Notes: generated by a model from the letters alone, not told the origin. 64,000 nt of DNA from Mycosarcoma maydis (GCF_000328475.2 NC_026489.1:124001-188000); one strand, 5' to 3'. Positions 31,719 through 42,472 are shown, numbered from the stretch's first letter. Numbers and translations are program-made.

Positions 31719-32504
31719 TGCCCTCCTCCTTGACCATTGTGCATATCTTGAATACGCTCTGTCCTTTCCCGAGCTCAGCAGGACGCGTCCACAGACCGCG
31801 GTCCACGCGCGTTCGAGCGACGTTGCGCTCCGCTCGTCTCCACCTTTGTTTTTAGCATCAATCCAACGTTGTTCCGTTTCCGTTTCTGCTTCCAAGCTCG
31901 TTCAAGCGATGCTGTTCGAACAGCAGCAGGTGTGTCCTTGAAGCGTCAGTCGCGCCAGTCACAGCTCGAGCTTCTTCAAACTAGGCACTTAGATGGTCGC
32001 ATCTTGCATGTAGCATCTTGCATGGTGGATTTTGGGTCTAGTTGCACTGCGGCGTCGGAATGCAATTCAATCGCGTTGCGATAGCATGGACGAGAGTTGG
32101 CGAATCGCGAATGTCGACGAGACAGAGGTGGTTTGCTTGATGTCGGGAGAACAGGGTGTGTGATTCTGGATTGGACGAGGTTGCGAGGCTGGTGTTTTCG
32201 TTGAGAGTCGGTATTCATCCCGAGATGTACGCTCGGATGAATGCGCATCTGCTGCGCTTTGCATGGTCTGTTGAAGGTTGCAGATATCGCGCTTCGGGAT
32301 CGTGCAGGCGTGCGCTCGACTTGAGCCGACTCGGGGAGCGTGCAAGTGGCCAGTGATCGCATCGACACACGTCACTGGTGGCAGAGATGACTTCCACTGT
32401 CAACCTAGAAGCTGTGTGAGATGAGTTTGTACTGACGAGTTTGCATTCGTGATTCACACGTCTGTAGAATGCATGTACAGTCACGACGAAGAGAGCGAGC
32501 GAAT
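31719..32504. other. Intergenic between convergent secreted-protein and SPX-EXS genes
   Basis: About 0.8 kb of 3' flanks from two converging genes. Only unremarkable short ORFs; one TTCGTGATTCAC motif near 32446. Confidence 0.6.
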
Positions 32505-35500
32505 TCACTCTCTCGATCTAGCTTTCGGAGGCCATCTCGGAAGCTTGGACGAGGTCTCGTGTGCGAATTGATCCGATCCCGATTGTGGTGAGCTGGGAAT
32601 GGTGTGTTGCTCATCTGCGGTCTCTTCGTCGTCGTCGTCATCGCTATCCATGTCTACATACCCTGGCATCGACTCTTGTCGTCTCGGCTCATAGTCTCTC
32701 CCCGTATCGCCCTTGGTAACAGCGCGTTCATCAAGTTGCTTTCCATAATGCTCCCCCTTTGCATCCGGGACCAGTTTGCTACGTAGTCCTTCCATCAGCG
32801 ACCTCCGTCTCTCTTGAGCCAGCGTATCTGGGACGCTACTCTCCACCACGCTTTCTCCCTGCACCGTCTGTGAGTACCTCGCATACTCTTGATCGTCGGC
32901 CGCATATCTGTGCTCCGCCGCCGCCGCCGTCGTCGCGCGACTCTTCTTTCTTAGACTTGCCAATTTGACACTGGAAAAAATGCCCGTCTTATGAACGCCA
33001 TCGCTATCGTTGGCGCGCACATCCGCCTCGGCTTGGTCGATCAGCTTTTGTCGGTACGGTAGCGGCAGATCGCGCATAATCTTGAACGAGTCGGTATTGC
33101 CAATCTGTTCATTCTCGACTCTTAGGTTGTTCCAACAGACCCTACGGATCATTTCGACGAGTGCGGCCAAGAACGATCGTAGTGTGAGCGAGGCTGATCC
33201 GGGAAGTAGGTAGATGAGCCATATGGAACGACCGATGATATCGACGGTGATAAACACGTAGTAGATCGGTTGTGGGAACCAGATTTCGTTCCGAAGCAAC
33301 CAGAATTTCGCGCGCGGCTTGAGCAGCGACCAATCCATAAGTAGATCCCATACGATATGCCAGACCGAGTAGATGACAGCAAACAGAATCCAGAGTGCTC
33401 GATCTCGCGCGTTCTGCGATCCGTTGCGTCGGTAGTGAATGTACATAAAGTTGTTGAGTACCGCACTCAGATACTTGCCCGCGTTAACAAGATGCAGGTG
33501 TGTCCGATAATCGCTATCCACCCAACGTCGAATGCACTGTCCCAATCGAAGCCACGCCGGTACCGAGAGCAGCACAGCTGTCCAATAAGTGCTGTTCGGA
33601 AAACACTGATCCGGGTCCGTCCAATCATGATGCCATTCGCATCCTATATACCACAAGTTGCTCAACGACCACGCTACCGAATTCAGTTCGTCTCCAAGGA
33701 AAAAGTCGCGGAACTCGACGCGCTTGCAACCCGCGGTGAATACGCGCAACAAGCTTTTCACGAACCAAGCGCGACTAGCAGCCATCCAGATAGGCAACGG
33801 ATTGAGCATCACAAGTGCTACAATCACCAACCATACCGTAGGCCAAGTGGTGGGCGCAATAGCTTCAGGAAACGGATTGACAAACGAGACCCAAAAGCAG
33901 CATGAGAGCAACAACATGAGCAGCGCTGGAATCTCAAAGAATTGCCGATGGTCCATCGTAGTGCGCACATCCCATTCGAAGATAAACACTGTGTTGATGC
34001 GCACCGCGTGCCACCACGCCAGGTTGAGTCCAAAGAGCAACCCAAATAGCGTCGGGATCAATTCAGCACCGTACACTCGCAACAGTGCCTGCCACTGTGG
34101 GATATCGCGCTGTGTGTTTGGCTTCATCGCTTCCACTAGGCCAGCAACGATAGCACACACCGAAATGCCGAGGTAAAATCCACTGCGAAAGACGCTATAA
34201 TGATGCGTCGTGTGGTCTTCCCTAGCACGCAGCCGATTGAGCGCCTGCTTACGATTACCGTGTTCAAAGTAGGCCGTGTAGATGTCCTCGGTCGCTTTAC
34301 GCAGCTTTTCCACCCGATCCGAGCTGACCAGGATGGTGGGTGCTACTCGATCCTTGTAGTATAGATCGGTGCAGGCCACGCCGACGGTTTTCGAGAATTT
34401 TTTCATCACCTTGGCAAAGCCGGTACGGTTGAGGATCTTATAGTTGGTGAGCGTGTCGAGAAACTTGTAGTACTCGAGCACCGCTGCTTTGAGTTTTTTG
34501 CGCGCCGCTGCATACGCTTCCGGATCGTGGCTCATGGCGGCTGCCTTGTTGGCTTGGCGGATCGCTCGGTCTGTCTCGTCGTCCCAACCGCGCAAACTGG
34601 CCTGCATCTGCGCCAGCGCCTGCGCTCGACGTCGACCCCCTGCGTCTTGATCATCTTCACCGCTACTGCCACTGTGCTGCTTGTTGATCGACTTGTCCAA
34701 GGAGAAGCGTGGCGCTCTGTTGGCAGACTGCTGGCCTTGTTGCTGGGCATCTCGCAACTTCACGGAGGACAGCCCAGCGTTCGACTTGACGCCACTCGCA
34801 ACTGGATCCGCCACAATCAGCTTGGAACCGGGCAGGTTCATGAGAAGCTGCGACATACGATGACGCCGCGATCCTGCACCTGTTCGGTCTTGATCGCTGA
34901 TGTTGTATTTGGCACGGTACTCGCGTCGATGCTCGGCGAGCTCCTCGAGTTGACGAGCTAGCTGCATATACTTCTTGGCCGCCGAGTGCTCCTGCGCTTC
35001 GTAAAAGTCAACGATGCGTTCAAGCTCGGCATCGCAAGCAAGAAACAGCTTGGCTTCTTGGTCGTCAAAGTTGGCTACTATCAGTTCTTGTAGCGATTCA
35101 GGTGCTTCATCCTTCAGCGAGCGGTTCGGATTCGAAAAACGCCCAGAGGAGCCGGACTTGGAGAGAAGGTGATGTTTGCTGGAAGCTGATGAGCTCTTGG
35201 ATTGGTGAGAAGCGTGTTTTCGTGCCGATCCAGAAGATGGAGGCGCGTCATCCTGGTAACGTACATTGGTGGCCCCAGTAGTTCGGGGACTCGGCGTGTC
35301 AGCGTTGGCTGTCAATTCTAAGTCTATTGAAGGATAAGCACCGCTTCGAGCGTAGTTGCCGGATACTTGTACTGATGTTGAGGGCAGCGCCTGAGCTTCG
35401 AGATCCGAGTCGAGGTTGGGTGGCGGAGCGGAGCCGTCGTAGGTGGGGCTGTCCGATGAGAGTCGAAGTCCGGTTCCCTGGAGGCTTACAGGAGGCAGAG

Positions 35501-35837
35501 TCGACAAAGATGGAGCAGGAGCAGTGGTTCCGCCGTAATCAATGCGACGCTTGAATCCAGAACTGGAAGCGAGCGTAGACTGGGCCTCTTGGTCTAGACC
35601 AGAGAAGTGGCCAGCAACATTTCGTCGGCGAATATATGGATCTGCCGATGAAGCGGTTGCAGCGATCGTTGTAGAGCTCGAATGCGAGCTGTTGATCCCA
35701 AGCTCGGCTTCTAGGCGCAGTCGAGCCTCGCGGTGTTCAGCTACACGCTTGATGAGCTTCTTGAGACCTCGATACTGGATGTAAACCTTTCTCCACTCGG
35801 GGACGGTGTTTTCGTCGAGATAGCGCGCAAACTTCAT
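32505..35837 (-). CDS. SPX-EXS domain phosphate transporter (SYG1/XPR1 family)
   Basis: Multi-pass membrane protein of the SYG1/XPR1 group, phosphate exporters gated by inositol pyrophosphates through SPX. 1110 residues, single exon. The SPX domain opens at residue 1 (MKFARYLDENTVPEWRKVYI, with YRGLKKLIKRV) and closes near 490 (YKILNRTGFAKVMKKFSKTV). Between these halves lie about 200 residues of Ser-rich insert, then ESLQELIVANFDDQEAKLFL. The membrane part begins about 550 (GFYLGISVCAIVAGLVEAM) and the EXS domain runs to about 910, with WRLGQ-like LRLGQCIRRWVDS, LKYSSA-like GKYLSAVLNN, and the end block RRVCWNNLRVENEQIGNTD. The C-terminal 200 residues are acidic and hydrophilic. It starts divergently from EXO84, 800 bp away. 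Exporter function is from the family, not shown here. Confidence 0.93.
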   Translation of the reverse strand: MKFARYLDENTVPEWRKVYIQYRGLKKLIKRVAEHREARLRLEAELGINSSHSSSTTIAATASSADPYIRRRNVAGHFSGLDQEAQSTLASSSGFKRRIDYGGTTAPAPSLSTLPPVSLQGTGLRLSSDSPTYDGSAPPPNLDSDLEAQALPSTSVQVSGNYARSGAYPSIDLELTANADTPSPRTTGATNVRYQDDAPPSSGSARKHASHQSKSSSASSKHHLLSKSGSSGRFSNPNRSLKDEAPESLQELIVANFDDQEAKLFLACDAELERIVDFYEAQEHSAAKKYMQLARQLEELAEHRREYRAKYNISDQDRTGAGSRRHRMSQLLMNLPGSKLIVADPVASGVKSNAGLSSVKLRDAQQQGQQSANRAPRFSLDKSINKQHSGSSGEDDQDAGGRRRAQALAQMQASLRGWDDETDRAIRQANKAAAMSHDPEAYAAARKKLKAAVLEYYKFLDTLTNYKILNRTGFAKVMKKFSKTVGVACTDLYYKDRVAPTILVSSDRVEKLRKATEDIYTAYFEHGNRKQALNRLRAREDHTTHHYSVFRSGFYLGISVCAIVAGLVEAMKPNTQRDIPQWQALLRVYGAELIPTLFGLLFGLNLAWWHAVRINTVFIFEWDVRTTMDHRQFFEIPALLMLLLSCCFWVSFVNPFPEAIAPTTWPTVWLVIVALVMLNPLPIWMAASRAWFVKSLLRVFTAGCKRVEFRDFFLGDELNSVAWSLSNLWYIGCEWHHDWTDPDQCFPNSTYWTAVLLSVPAWLRLGQCIRRWVDSDYRTHLHLVNAGKYLSAVLNNFMYIHYRRNGSQNARDRALWILFAVIYSVWHIVWDLLMDWSLLKPRAKFWLLRNEIWFPQPIYYVFITVDIIGRSIWLIYLLPGSASLTLRSFLAALVEMIRRVCWNNLRVENEQIGNTDSFKIMRDLPLPYRQKLIDQAEADVRANDSDGVHKTGIFSSVKLASLRKKSRATTAAAAEHRYAADDQEYARYSQTVQGESVVESSVPDTLAQERRRSLMEGLRSKLVPDAKGEHYGKQLDERAVTKGDTGRDYEPRRQESMPGYVDMDSDDDDDEETADEQHTIPSSPQSGSDQFAHETSSKLPRWPPKARSRE

Positions 35838-36637
35838 CTTGACGAAGGCCCGAGCGCGCGAAAAGTTCAGGCGCGGGTTGTTCTATCGTTAAATGAATCG
35901 GACTTAAAGACAATTATAAGAACAAGCATGTCGAAGTGGGTTGCAACCCGTTCTGAGAGGATACAGTAGGACAAAAGGTCGCTATAGGTGCTGAGTGGGA
36001 CGCAAACAGTCCGTGATGATGTTAGCACAGCTGGGTGCAGGGCAAGTACAGGCTTGGACAAAGCCCGATCTGTTGCTACGCTCGATTTTGTACCTTGCCT
36101 CGGCAACGCTTGCCACGAAGGATGGCGATCGAGTGATGTCGGCGTGCTGATCGATGATGGTGTAGAGCAGTGATCACGAATCAGCCCGAGTCGCGAGTCG
36201 AGAACGTGCTTGAATCCTGAATCTGGTCCCAAATTTAAGCGTGAATCGTGATCCGTGTCCCATAATTAATTATTCCGTCACATATTACTGCAACTTCAAA
36301 AAAGGGACCCAAAAATTCAGACCCTTAAAAGAACCCACCCGTGAACATTTTGACAAAGTGTGGCTCGAAAAGATCTGACACGCTAGTCGAATTTCCATGT
36401 TCCATCATGCGTGTTCTGTGTTCAACACTCACGACTCACGACTGCTCCGCATTCACATTCACATTCACATTCACATTCACGATTCACGATTCACGATGCG
36501 ATCCGTGCGTTTCACTTTGACAGACTCATGGCTGTAAGGGTAGTTAGTGAAAGACCATCACCATTCTCGACTCTTCACGCTTGGCGCTTCTTGACACGAT
36601 CTCGTGACCCATCGACGTCAGGTCTCTTGTCGCAATA
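35838..36637. other. Divergent promoter region, SPX-EXS transporter and EXO84
   Basis: 800 bp between two divergent starts. It contains AATCGTGATCC near 36245, the mixed hexamer/heptamer array at 36451-36498, and an AT-rich stretch with AATTAATTATT near 36262. No gene seen. Confidence 0.6.
36451..36498. repeat. ATTCAC hexamer array passing into GATTCAC heptamers
   Basis: Five ATTCAC units (36451-36480) followed directly by two GATTCAC units and a truncated one. It shows the 6-bp and 7-bp forms of the same motif side by side, about 140 bp upstream of the EXO84 start. Confidence 0.9.
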
Positions 36638-39067
36638 ATGTCGAGGTCGCTGCGAACGCGTCCGATGACGCTGTATGCGCAGGACGGTCAGCAGCCTCTC
36701 ATACCTCCTGTGGGAGCTGCTACCGCAACCAACTCCTCCTCCTCGTCGTCATCTTATCCCAACAAAGCTTCTTACGCACGGCAGCAGACTTCGTCTAGCA
36801 ACTCGCAGTACGATGCGCCCACACTAGCTTCCTCGAGCGGCGGAGGTGCGCTACTCAAAAAGTCCAAGAAAAAGGCATCCGAAGTCGGCAGCAATCTCAA
36901 AAAGCGTCTCTCGATGCGCTATGCTGAACCCACTCAGCTCGGTCCTGGAGGGTTCAGCGCGGTACCTGCTGTGCCTTCTCTGCCACGCATGCCTGAGATT
37001 CACATCGACGATCGTCCGCACCGCGACATTGACGACGAGCGCTATCTGACTGCTATTCGCGAAACGTCCAACGATGCCACGTACGATCCTGACGAGAAGG
37101 AGCTCAACGCGATCCGCAAATCGTCCGATACGCAACGCACACGCACCGACGTCTTCGAGGGTGATCCCGCCGTTGACCTGCAGCTGCTCAGTCAGTCAGA
37201 TTTCGACCCACAGGCTTACCTCCGCGCTAAACTGTCGCATCACTCCGAATCAAGCTTGCGTCAGTTCAAGTCGTCGCTCGCCGCAGTCAAGCAAGCGGCC
37301 AACGATGACCTGAAACGCCAGGTGTTTAAAAACTATTCGGAATTCATTACGATCAGTAAAGAAATTGCTACGCTCGAAAACGACATGCTCGAGCTGAAAG
37401 AGCTGCTCTCCGAATGGAAGCAGCTTCCTCAAGCACTTGAGTTGGACGACTCTTCCAGCGCCGCTTCGTTTTCGGATGCTTTTCCGCGGTCCAGGGCGTC
37501 GGGCAAGGCGAATCGGAACAGCACCATCGATCTGCAACAGATCTATCGCGCCCAAATCACTTCTCTATGGGAAGGCATCGAAGGGTCGCAAAAGTTTTTG
37601 CCCTACGTTCCCGGGCGACACCTCATCGCAGAGGCGAGCAGTTTCACCGAGCTCAATGCTGCCACGTACAAACCACAACAGAGCGTCGCTCTGTTTCTGC
37701 TAGACGATCTGCTGCTCATTGCGACCAGGAAGAAACGACAAATGAGCAGTAAAGTGCGTCTCGTTGCCGAGAGGTGCTTCAGCCTGGCCGAAATTGTGGT
37801 CATCGATCTCAAAGATGGAGGTGATTTGACAAACGCGATCAAGATCAAGAGGGCCAGAGAGACGCATGTCTACCGAACCGATCGCGCCGAAGACAAGCGA
37901 GCGCTGCTCAACGCGTTTCGTCGCGTGGCAGAAGAGCTCGCCAAGAAGCGTAGGAACGAATCGTACGGGGCAGGGGCAGAGGGAGATGCGCGCAAACGCG
38001 AGTCGACGCTGCTGTCGTCGCCTTATCACGCTCCGCAATCGTATGCGTCGCTTGGTGGTCGGAGCATGGATGATGGTGGACTGCTAACGTCCGTTAGTGA
38101 AGCTGGCGATGGTGATGCGATGCAAGTGGGTGGGGGAATGATGGCAGCCGCTGCAGCGTCGGCCGCTTCGGAGCGCAAGGATCCAGGACGATGGAACAAT
38201 GACTTTGCCGACGAGCTCTCGGTCTGCATTGCATTACGCGAATGGGATCAAGCCGTGACACTGATCGAAAAGGGTCGTGCAGTGCTGTCCACTTACACCT
38301 CAACCAACGACGCTTCCTGGAGGGATCTGTCGGCCAAACTCACCTCGCTCACTTCTGAACTCGTCTCTGCCATCTCTCTGGATTTTGTGCGACAGCACCT
38401 CAAGAAGTCGCTCGTGACACGCAACGCGTCGTACCTCTTGAGACTGGATCAAGGCGAAAAAGCGCGTCAACTGTTCCTTGACGCGCGGACCGAGTCGTTG
38501 AAGAAACGCACTCGACAGATCAAATTCGAAGGCGACACGGGACTCTACATCAGCGAATTGGCCATGGTGCATTTTGCACTGATCAAAAACACATCCGAGT
38601 GGTACATGGCGGCGTTCAAGGATGGAAGCATGGCGAGTGGGTTTGTCGAGTGGGCATCGGAGAGGGTGGAAGAGTACGCCGTCTTGTTTCGAAGGCAGGT
38701 GTTTGGCGTGCAAGAGCAGCAGGACGAGGCAGGAACGACCAACGCCGAGATGGTGAGCGAGATGCGCGAGATCAGTTTGAGACTGGCGACGCAGTTGAAT
38801 GAAGTAGGATTGGATTTCACGTTTCTGTTGGACCGCTTGTTGCAGCCCGAGCCGAGAACTATGGCTGATAAGCACGAGCAGGAAGAGGCCGAGGCCGGAG
38901 AAAGCGACGCGAGCGTTCCTACATTGGTGCTTACCAGGTCGAGCAGGATCGGGATCGAGGGTGAGCTACCAAAGCATCAGATGGATAGGCAAAAGCCAAA
39001 GCTCCAGGGTGATACGACTTTGGCACAGGAATTGCGTCGACAGAGCATGCTTCATCTGCAATCATGA
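36638..39067 (+). CDS. EXO84: Exocyst complex subunit EXO84
   Basis: Subunit of the octameric exocyst that tethers secretory vesicles to the plasma membrane at sites of growth. 809 residues, single exon, usual length. Ser-rich N-terminus; conserved helical block from about 173 (VFEGDPAVDLQLLSQSDFDP, AYLRAKLSHHSESSLRQFKS, LKRQVFKNYSEFITISKEI, LELKELLSEWK); PH domain about 310-440 (FLPYVPGRHLIAEASSFTEL, ALFLLDDLLLIATRKKR, THVYRTDRAEDKRALLNAF); C-terminal Exo84 helical domain from about 521 (WNNDFADELSVCIALREWDQ) to about 780. The order coiled block, PH, C-terminal bundle is diagnostic. It probably works with the formin encoded in the same window at the growing tip (inference). Confidence 0.95.
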   Translation: MSRSLRTRPMTLYAQDGQQPLIPPVGAATATNSSSSSSSYPNKASYARQQTSSSNSQYDAPTLASSSGGGALLKKSKKKASEVGSNLKKRLSMRYAEPTQLGPGGFSAVPAVPSLPRMPEIHIDDRPHRDIDDERYLTAIRETSNDATYDPDEKELNAIRKSSDTQRTRTDVFEGDPAVDLQLLSQSDFDPQAYLRAKLSHHSESSLRQFKSSLAAVKQAANDDLKRQVFKNYSEFITISKEIATLENDMLELKELLSEWKQLPQALELDDSSSAASFSDAFPRSRASGKANRNSTIDLQQIYRAQITSLWEGIEGSQKFLPYVPGRHLIAEASSFTELNAATYKPQQSVALFLLDDLLLIATRKKRQMSSKVRLVAERCFSLAEIVVIDLKDGGDLTNAIKIKRARETHVYRTDRAEDKRALLNAFRRVAEELAKKRRNESYGAGAEGDARKRESTLLSSPYHAPQSYASLGGRSMDDGGLLTSVSEAGDGDAMQVGGGMMAAAAASAASERKDPGRWNNDFADELSVCIALREWDQAVTLIEKGRAVLSTYTSTNDASWRDLSAKLTSLTSELVSAISLDFVRQHLKKSLVTRNASYLLRLDQGEKARQLFLDARTESLKKRTRQIKFEGDTGLYISELAMVHFALIKNTSEWYMAAFKDGSMASGFVEWASERVEEYAVLFRRQVFGVQEQQDEAGTTNAEMVSEMREISLRLATQLNEVGLDFTFLLDRLLQPEPRTMADKHEQEEAEAGESDASVPTLVLTRSSRIGIEGELPKHQMDRQKPKLQGDTTLAQELRRQSMLHLQS

Positions 39068-39221
39068 TTGAGCGAATCTCACTTGGCATCGACTCTCGCA
39101 TTCACGATTCACGCATTTCGCAAGCAGAGCGGCGCGCATCACAGGGAACCGATTCAAAAAAGGCGTTTGTATCTTTTGATTTATATGGGCGTGTGCGAAT
39201 CCAATCCACGTCTGGCGCAGC

Positions 39222-40259
39222 TCAAGCACGAGCAATCTTGGGTTTGCCCGGAACGACGATTTCGCCCTCGACGGCTCTAGCTTGGATGCCGATCCTCGGC
39301 AAAATAGCATGGTACCTTTGCGGGCTCTTGGCTTTGAGGTACTTGAGAATCTTTGCCCTTTGGTGCGTCAACAAGGACATGCTCCTTCTGTTCGAGTTGT
39401 CGTGCCGATTGGTTTGCAGATGCTCGTGCAGGTTACGAATGCGGTACGTCAGCACAGCAGCTTGCACTTCAGGGCTACCCGTATCATTTTCACCACCAAA
39501 GTGGGCGAGGATCCTTCGAATGTTTTCCACCTGGATCCCCTTGCCACTTGCGTTGCGCAGATCCAAGATCCTCGCCAGACTCTCCTTGCTGGCGCATTCT
39601 TCGGACTGCACTTTGGCGTATTCAGATTCGAACGCCGCCACATCGGCTTGGTTGGCAGTACCGCGGATCAAGGTTCCCAAATTCCACGAGTCGAGGATTC
39701 GATCCTTGACCATGACCTGTGGCAAATCCTGGAACAACAATTGACGATCACTACCGTCCAGACCAAAGTTGAGACGCAAAGGACCTCCCATGGAAGCAGC
39801 TTGTTTCGCAGCGACTGCATCGAATGTGTTTTTCGCCGACGCAGCTTGCTGATCAGCCGAGATGGGAACAAGGTTTCCTCGTCGATCCTCGTGAACACCC
39901 CAAACCGTTTGCTTGTCGAGGATGATCTGTGCTAGTTCGGAATCGGTCCATACTTTTTGGCCGTCAGGAGTGGGTTGGTGGCCTAGAACAGCATCCGGTT
40001 TCGAGGATTCAAGCATGCGCACTTTGAGGATACGCTGGTCGAGGTTCGATTTGCGCTTGAGACGCGCGGTTCGCTTCTTGCGTGATTCGGACAGGATCGA
40101 GGACGTCGAGAAGCTCGATTTCTGTTGCGACTGAATCGTGGAGAGCGTTTGCATGTGCAAACGACCGTACGAGGTTGAGGGAAGTGCAGCGGAGAGAGAC
40201 GAGAGGTTCAAGGTGGAAGAGAGGCATCTCGAGCAGGATGCTGTGAGAGCTGGCACCAT
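39222..40259 (-). CDS. MRPS28: Mitochondrial small-subunit ribosomal protein uS15m
   Basis: Mitochondrial ribosomal protein of the bacterial S15 family (yeast Mrps28). 345 residues, single exon. The first 55 residues are rich in Ser/Thr/Arg with no acidic residues, suiting a mitochondrial presequence. A basic block SRKKRTARLKRKSNLDQRI follows, then a fungal-specific middle. The S15 fold lies at about 225-320: IQVENIRRILAHFGGEN, TGSPEVQAAVLTYRIRNLHE, NRRSMSLLTHQRAKILKYLK. It converges with EXO84, with only 154 bp between stop codons. It ends in KPKIARA. Confidence 0.92.
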   Translation of the reverse strand: MVPALTASCSRCLSSTLNLSSLSAALPSTSYGRLHMQTLSTIQSQQKSSFSTSSILSESRKKRTARLKRKSNLDQRILKVRMLESSKPDAVLGHQPTPDGQKVWTDSELAQIILDKQTVWGVHEDRRGNLVPISADQQAASAKNTFDAVAAKQAASMGGPLRLNFGLDGSDRQLLFQDLPQVMVKDRILDSWNLGTLIRGTANQADVAAFESEYAKVQSEECASKESLARILDLRNASGKGIQVENIRRILAHFGGENDTGSPEVQAAVLTYRIRNLHEHLQTNRHDNSNRRSMSLLTHQRAKILKYLKAKSPQRYHAILPRIGIQARAVEGEIVVPGKPKIARA

Positions 40260-41305
40260 GTTTGCTGTGCGACTAGCTGCAGCCCAAGTAGCCGGAGCAG
40301 CCGATGGGGGGTGTAGGGTGTGAGGGGTGTAGTCCTAGTAGGACGGTCTTTTTGCACTTGCTCGGCGTGATGATGATGTTGATTGATGTTGTTGTTGAAG
40401 AGGGGAGCAGGTCGGGAACAAGACGATCAAAGTCACACGGAAAGCCTGCCAAAAGTCGAGTCGCTGCCCTTGGTGATTTTCTTCCTTCTGCTTGTTGGAT
40501 CCGTAATTCTTTTCGCGCGATAAAGCACACAGTTGACAGTCACGAGTTGCACTCGCCCAAACGCTGATTGGAAGAAGCCCCCTGAAGAAATAATCGTGAA
40601 TCAGGACCAAAAAAAAAAAACGAAAATCGAAAAACGAAAAAAAAGAAAAGTCGAAGGCAAGCAGCTATAAGTAGCTCATCCTCGCATGCTCAAGCTCTTG
40701 TTTCTTCTCTTCGATCAAAAACAAGTGTACGTAGCCGACCCATAGCTCCGACAGTTCTTTACTGTCACTCGTTCGTCTCATCCAGCAACGGCATTCACTG
40801 ACCTTGTTTGTCGCTCACGTGTTGAAACCTATGCTCGCTAAACAGCTGCCAGCCACACCCACTCGCGACTGCCTTGGTAAAACAAGGTGCCTGGCGAGGT
40901 TTGCATTGCGGGTGCCAGGGCTGCGCTCTTCTTACGAGGAGAGCCAGCCGTGGTGGACGAGATCGTTGTGATATCCCAGAACGCTATAGGAATCCGTCGT
41001 TTTGTGTCACAGATGGAACGATGGAGCCAAACTGTTCTGGGACATTTTTCTCCCACTCTTATTGCTTTTGCTTTTGCTTTTCCTCTCCCTTTCTCTTCCC
41101 CCTTGATCGTTGCTTACAGTCTCTTAGCTCGCTTTCTTTTTTGACTCCTTGTGCTCGGTTTCTGATTGGGCATCGCAACCGTTTATCTCAATCCGAATTT
41201 GACCTTGTCTTCTTCTGCGACGGATGTGTTCCTTGGGTTGAGTGACTGTCAACCAGGGGGTATAATGGAGGGACGTACTAGTACATGCGACGGATCGGTG
41301 AAATG
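40260..41305. other. Intergenic upstream of uS15m
   Basis: About 1 kb. Poly-A tracts near 40606-40645, CT-rich DNA at 41055-41150, and no heptamer cluster. At 40838-41056 both strands carry short open frames of normal-looking composition (minus strand ending GTLFYQGSREWVWLAAV), which could be an exon of a small unrecognised gene. I could not connect it to other exons. Confidence 0.5.
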
Positions 41306-41992
41306 CTATCGTGGTCGCTGCTGCTGCATTGGTTTGCGTGTTGCGTCTGTGGGGCTGAACGTGGGCTTGGCGGGCAATGACGCAACGCCAGCGCGTAGGT
41401 GAGCCGATGTTGAAGCAGGTTGAACTGGTGGCGCTTTGACCTGTCGAAGCTTGGCAAGCTTGGCTTCCATAGCTGCGATTTTGGCGTTGGTGCCTTGAGG
41501 TTGTTTGGCATTCTTGCTCAAGCTGAGTTGTGTGGTCTTGAGCATGTCGCTCTCGGTCGCCGCTGTTCTGCGATCTCGCCGATGTGGACCGATGCCAGTG
41601 GGAGCGTTGCCATCGGCACTCTTGGTCGCAAACGTCACTGAGATGCTTCTGCCCTTGAGCGTCTTGTTGTGCGCGCCCGCCACCGCCTGCATAGCTTCTT
41701 GCGGCGAAGCATACTCGACAAAAGCATAGCCTCGCGGTTGTCCTCGCTGCGGTCCGCTCTTGTGGAAGAGAAAGTCGAGTTTTGAAATCTTGCCAAACTT
41801 GCTAAACGTTTGGATCAATGTATACTCGTCTACTGCTGCGTGAAGGTTGCCAACGTACAGTCGAGTCTCGTGCTTGCCCTTGTTGCTTGCGCACGATATC
41901 GACTCGGCTGCTGATCGAGTGGCGGCAGTAGCAGGTTGCGATAGGTACGGATTTGCTGAAGAGCTGTCACATGGCTGCGCATCCGATATCAT
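41306..41992 (-). CDS. RNA-binding protein, RBM18-like (single RRM)
   Basis: 228 residues from the ATG at 41992; the longer frame begins at a non-ATG codon. One RRM at about 45-130: RLYVGNLHAAVDEYTLIQTF (RNP2), FGKISKLDFLFHKSGPQRGQ, and PRGYAFVEYA (RNP1). The block LDFLFHKSG..GQPRGYAFV and the C-terminal AKIAAMEAKLAKLRQ helix are the marks of the RBM18 family (human 190 residues). The molecular role of RBM18 is poorly known. Likely nuclear or cytoplasmic RNA binding. Divergent from DOP1, 480 bp apart. Confidence 0.88.
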   Translation of the reverse strand: MISDAQPCDSSSANPYLSQPATAATRSAAESISCASNKGKHETRLYVGNLHAAVDEYTLIQTFSKFGKISKLDFLFHKSGPQRGQPRGYAFVEYASPQEAMQAVAGAHNKTLKGRSISVTFATKSADGNAPTGIGPHRRDRRTAATESDMLKTTQLSLSKNAKQPQGTNAKIAAMEAKLAKLRQVKAPPVQPASTSAHLRAGVASLPAKPTFSPTDATRKPMQQQRPR

Positions 41993-42472
41993 GATTGACC
42001 CAGTGATCGACCTCGGAGTCTCCGATTCAAGAGAGCTCTGTGATTGAGGAGAGAAAGAGCGATGAAGCAGCCGGTCAAACGTGAACACGCACGACGGTGG
42101 TCACATTCACGATTTCTCCCACCGTTCTGTGTTCGTCGCCGCGGAAGAGCCGAGCTGAGCCTAACGTGTAAACTGCAACTCGTGACTTGACGCTTCGTGC
42201 TTCACGCTTCGGTGCCTCGTGCTTTTAGCACAGCGTTGTTAGATTCAAGGGATACACGCTCTCGAGCCAACTCACAACTCACGACTCACGACTCGTGTCT
42301 GCAGATTCCGACGGGTTGGAAACCAACACCTTTGAATTGGGTCATTCACGATTCGTGATTCCTTCACGATTGCCATCAGCATCCATCACGAATATCATTG
42401 GTATCTTCACCATCATCCCATCCCGCACAGCCATGGACAGCAAGTAGAGCGGCCGCTGCATCCAAAACAACC
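41993..42472. other. Divergent promoter region, RBM18-like and DOP1
   Basis: 480 bp with several motif copies: ACTCACGACTCACGACTCGTG (42278-42298) and ATTCACGATTCGTGATT (42344-42360). A short ATG-initiated frame at 42432 ends after four codons (ATGGACAGCAAGTAG), 41 bp before the DOP1 ATG; it may be a minimal upstream ORF if it is in the transcript. Confidence 0.55.

Noticed and set aside
31134..31895. 253-codon minus-strand ORF over the secreted protein
   Set aside because: The plus strand has a signal peptide and domain pattern; the antisense frame has neither.
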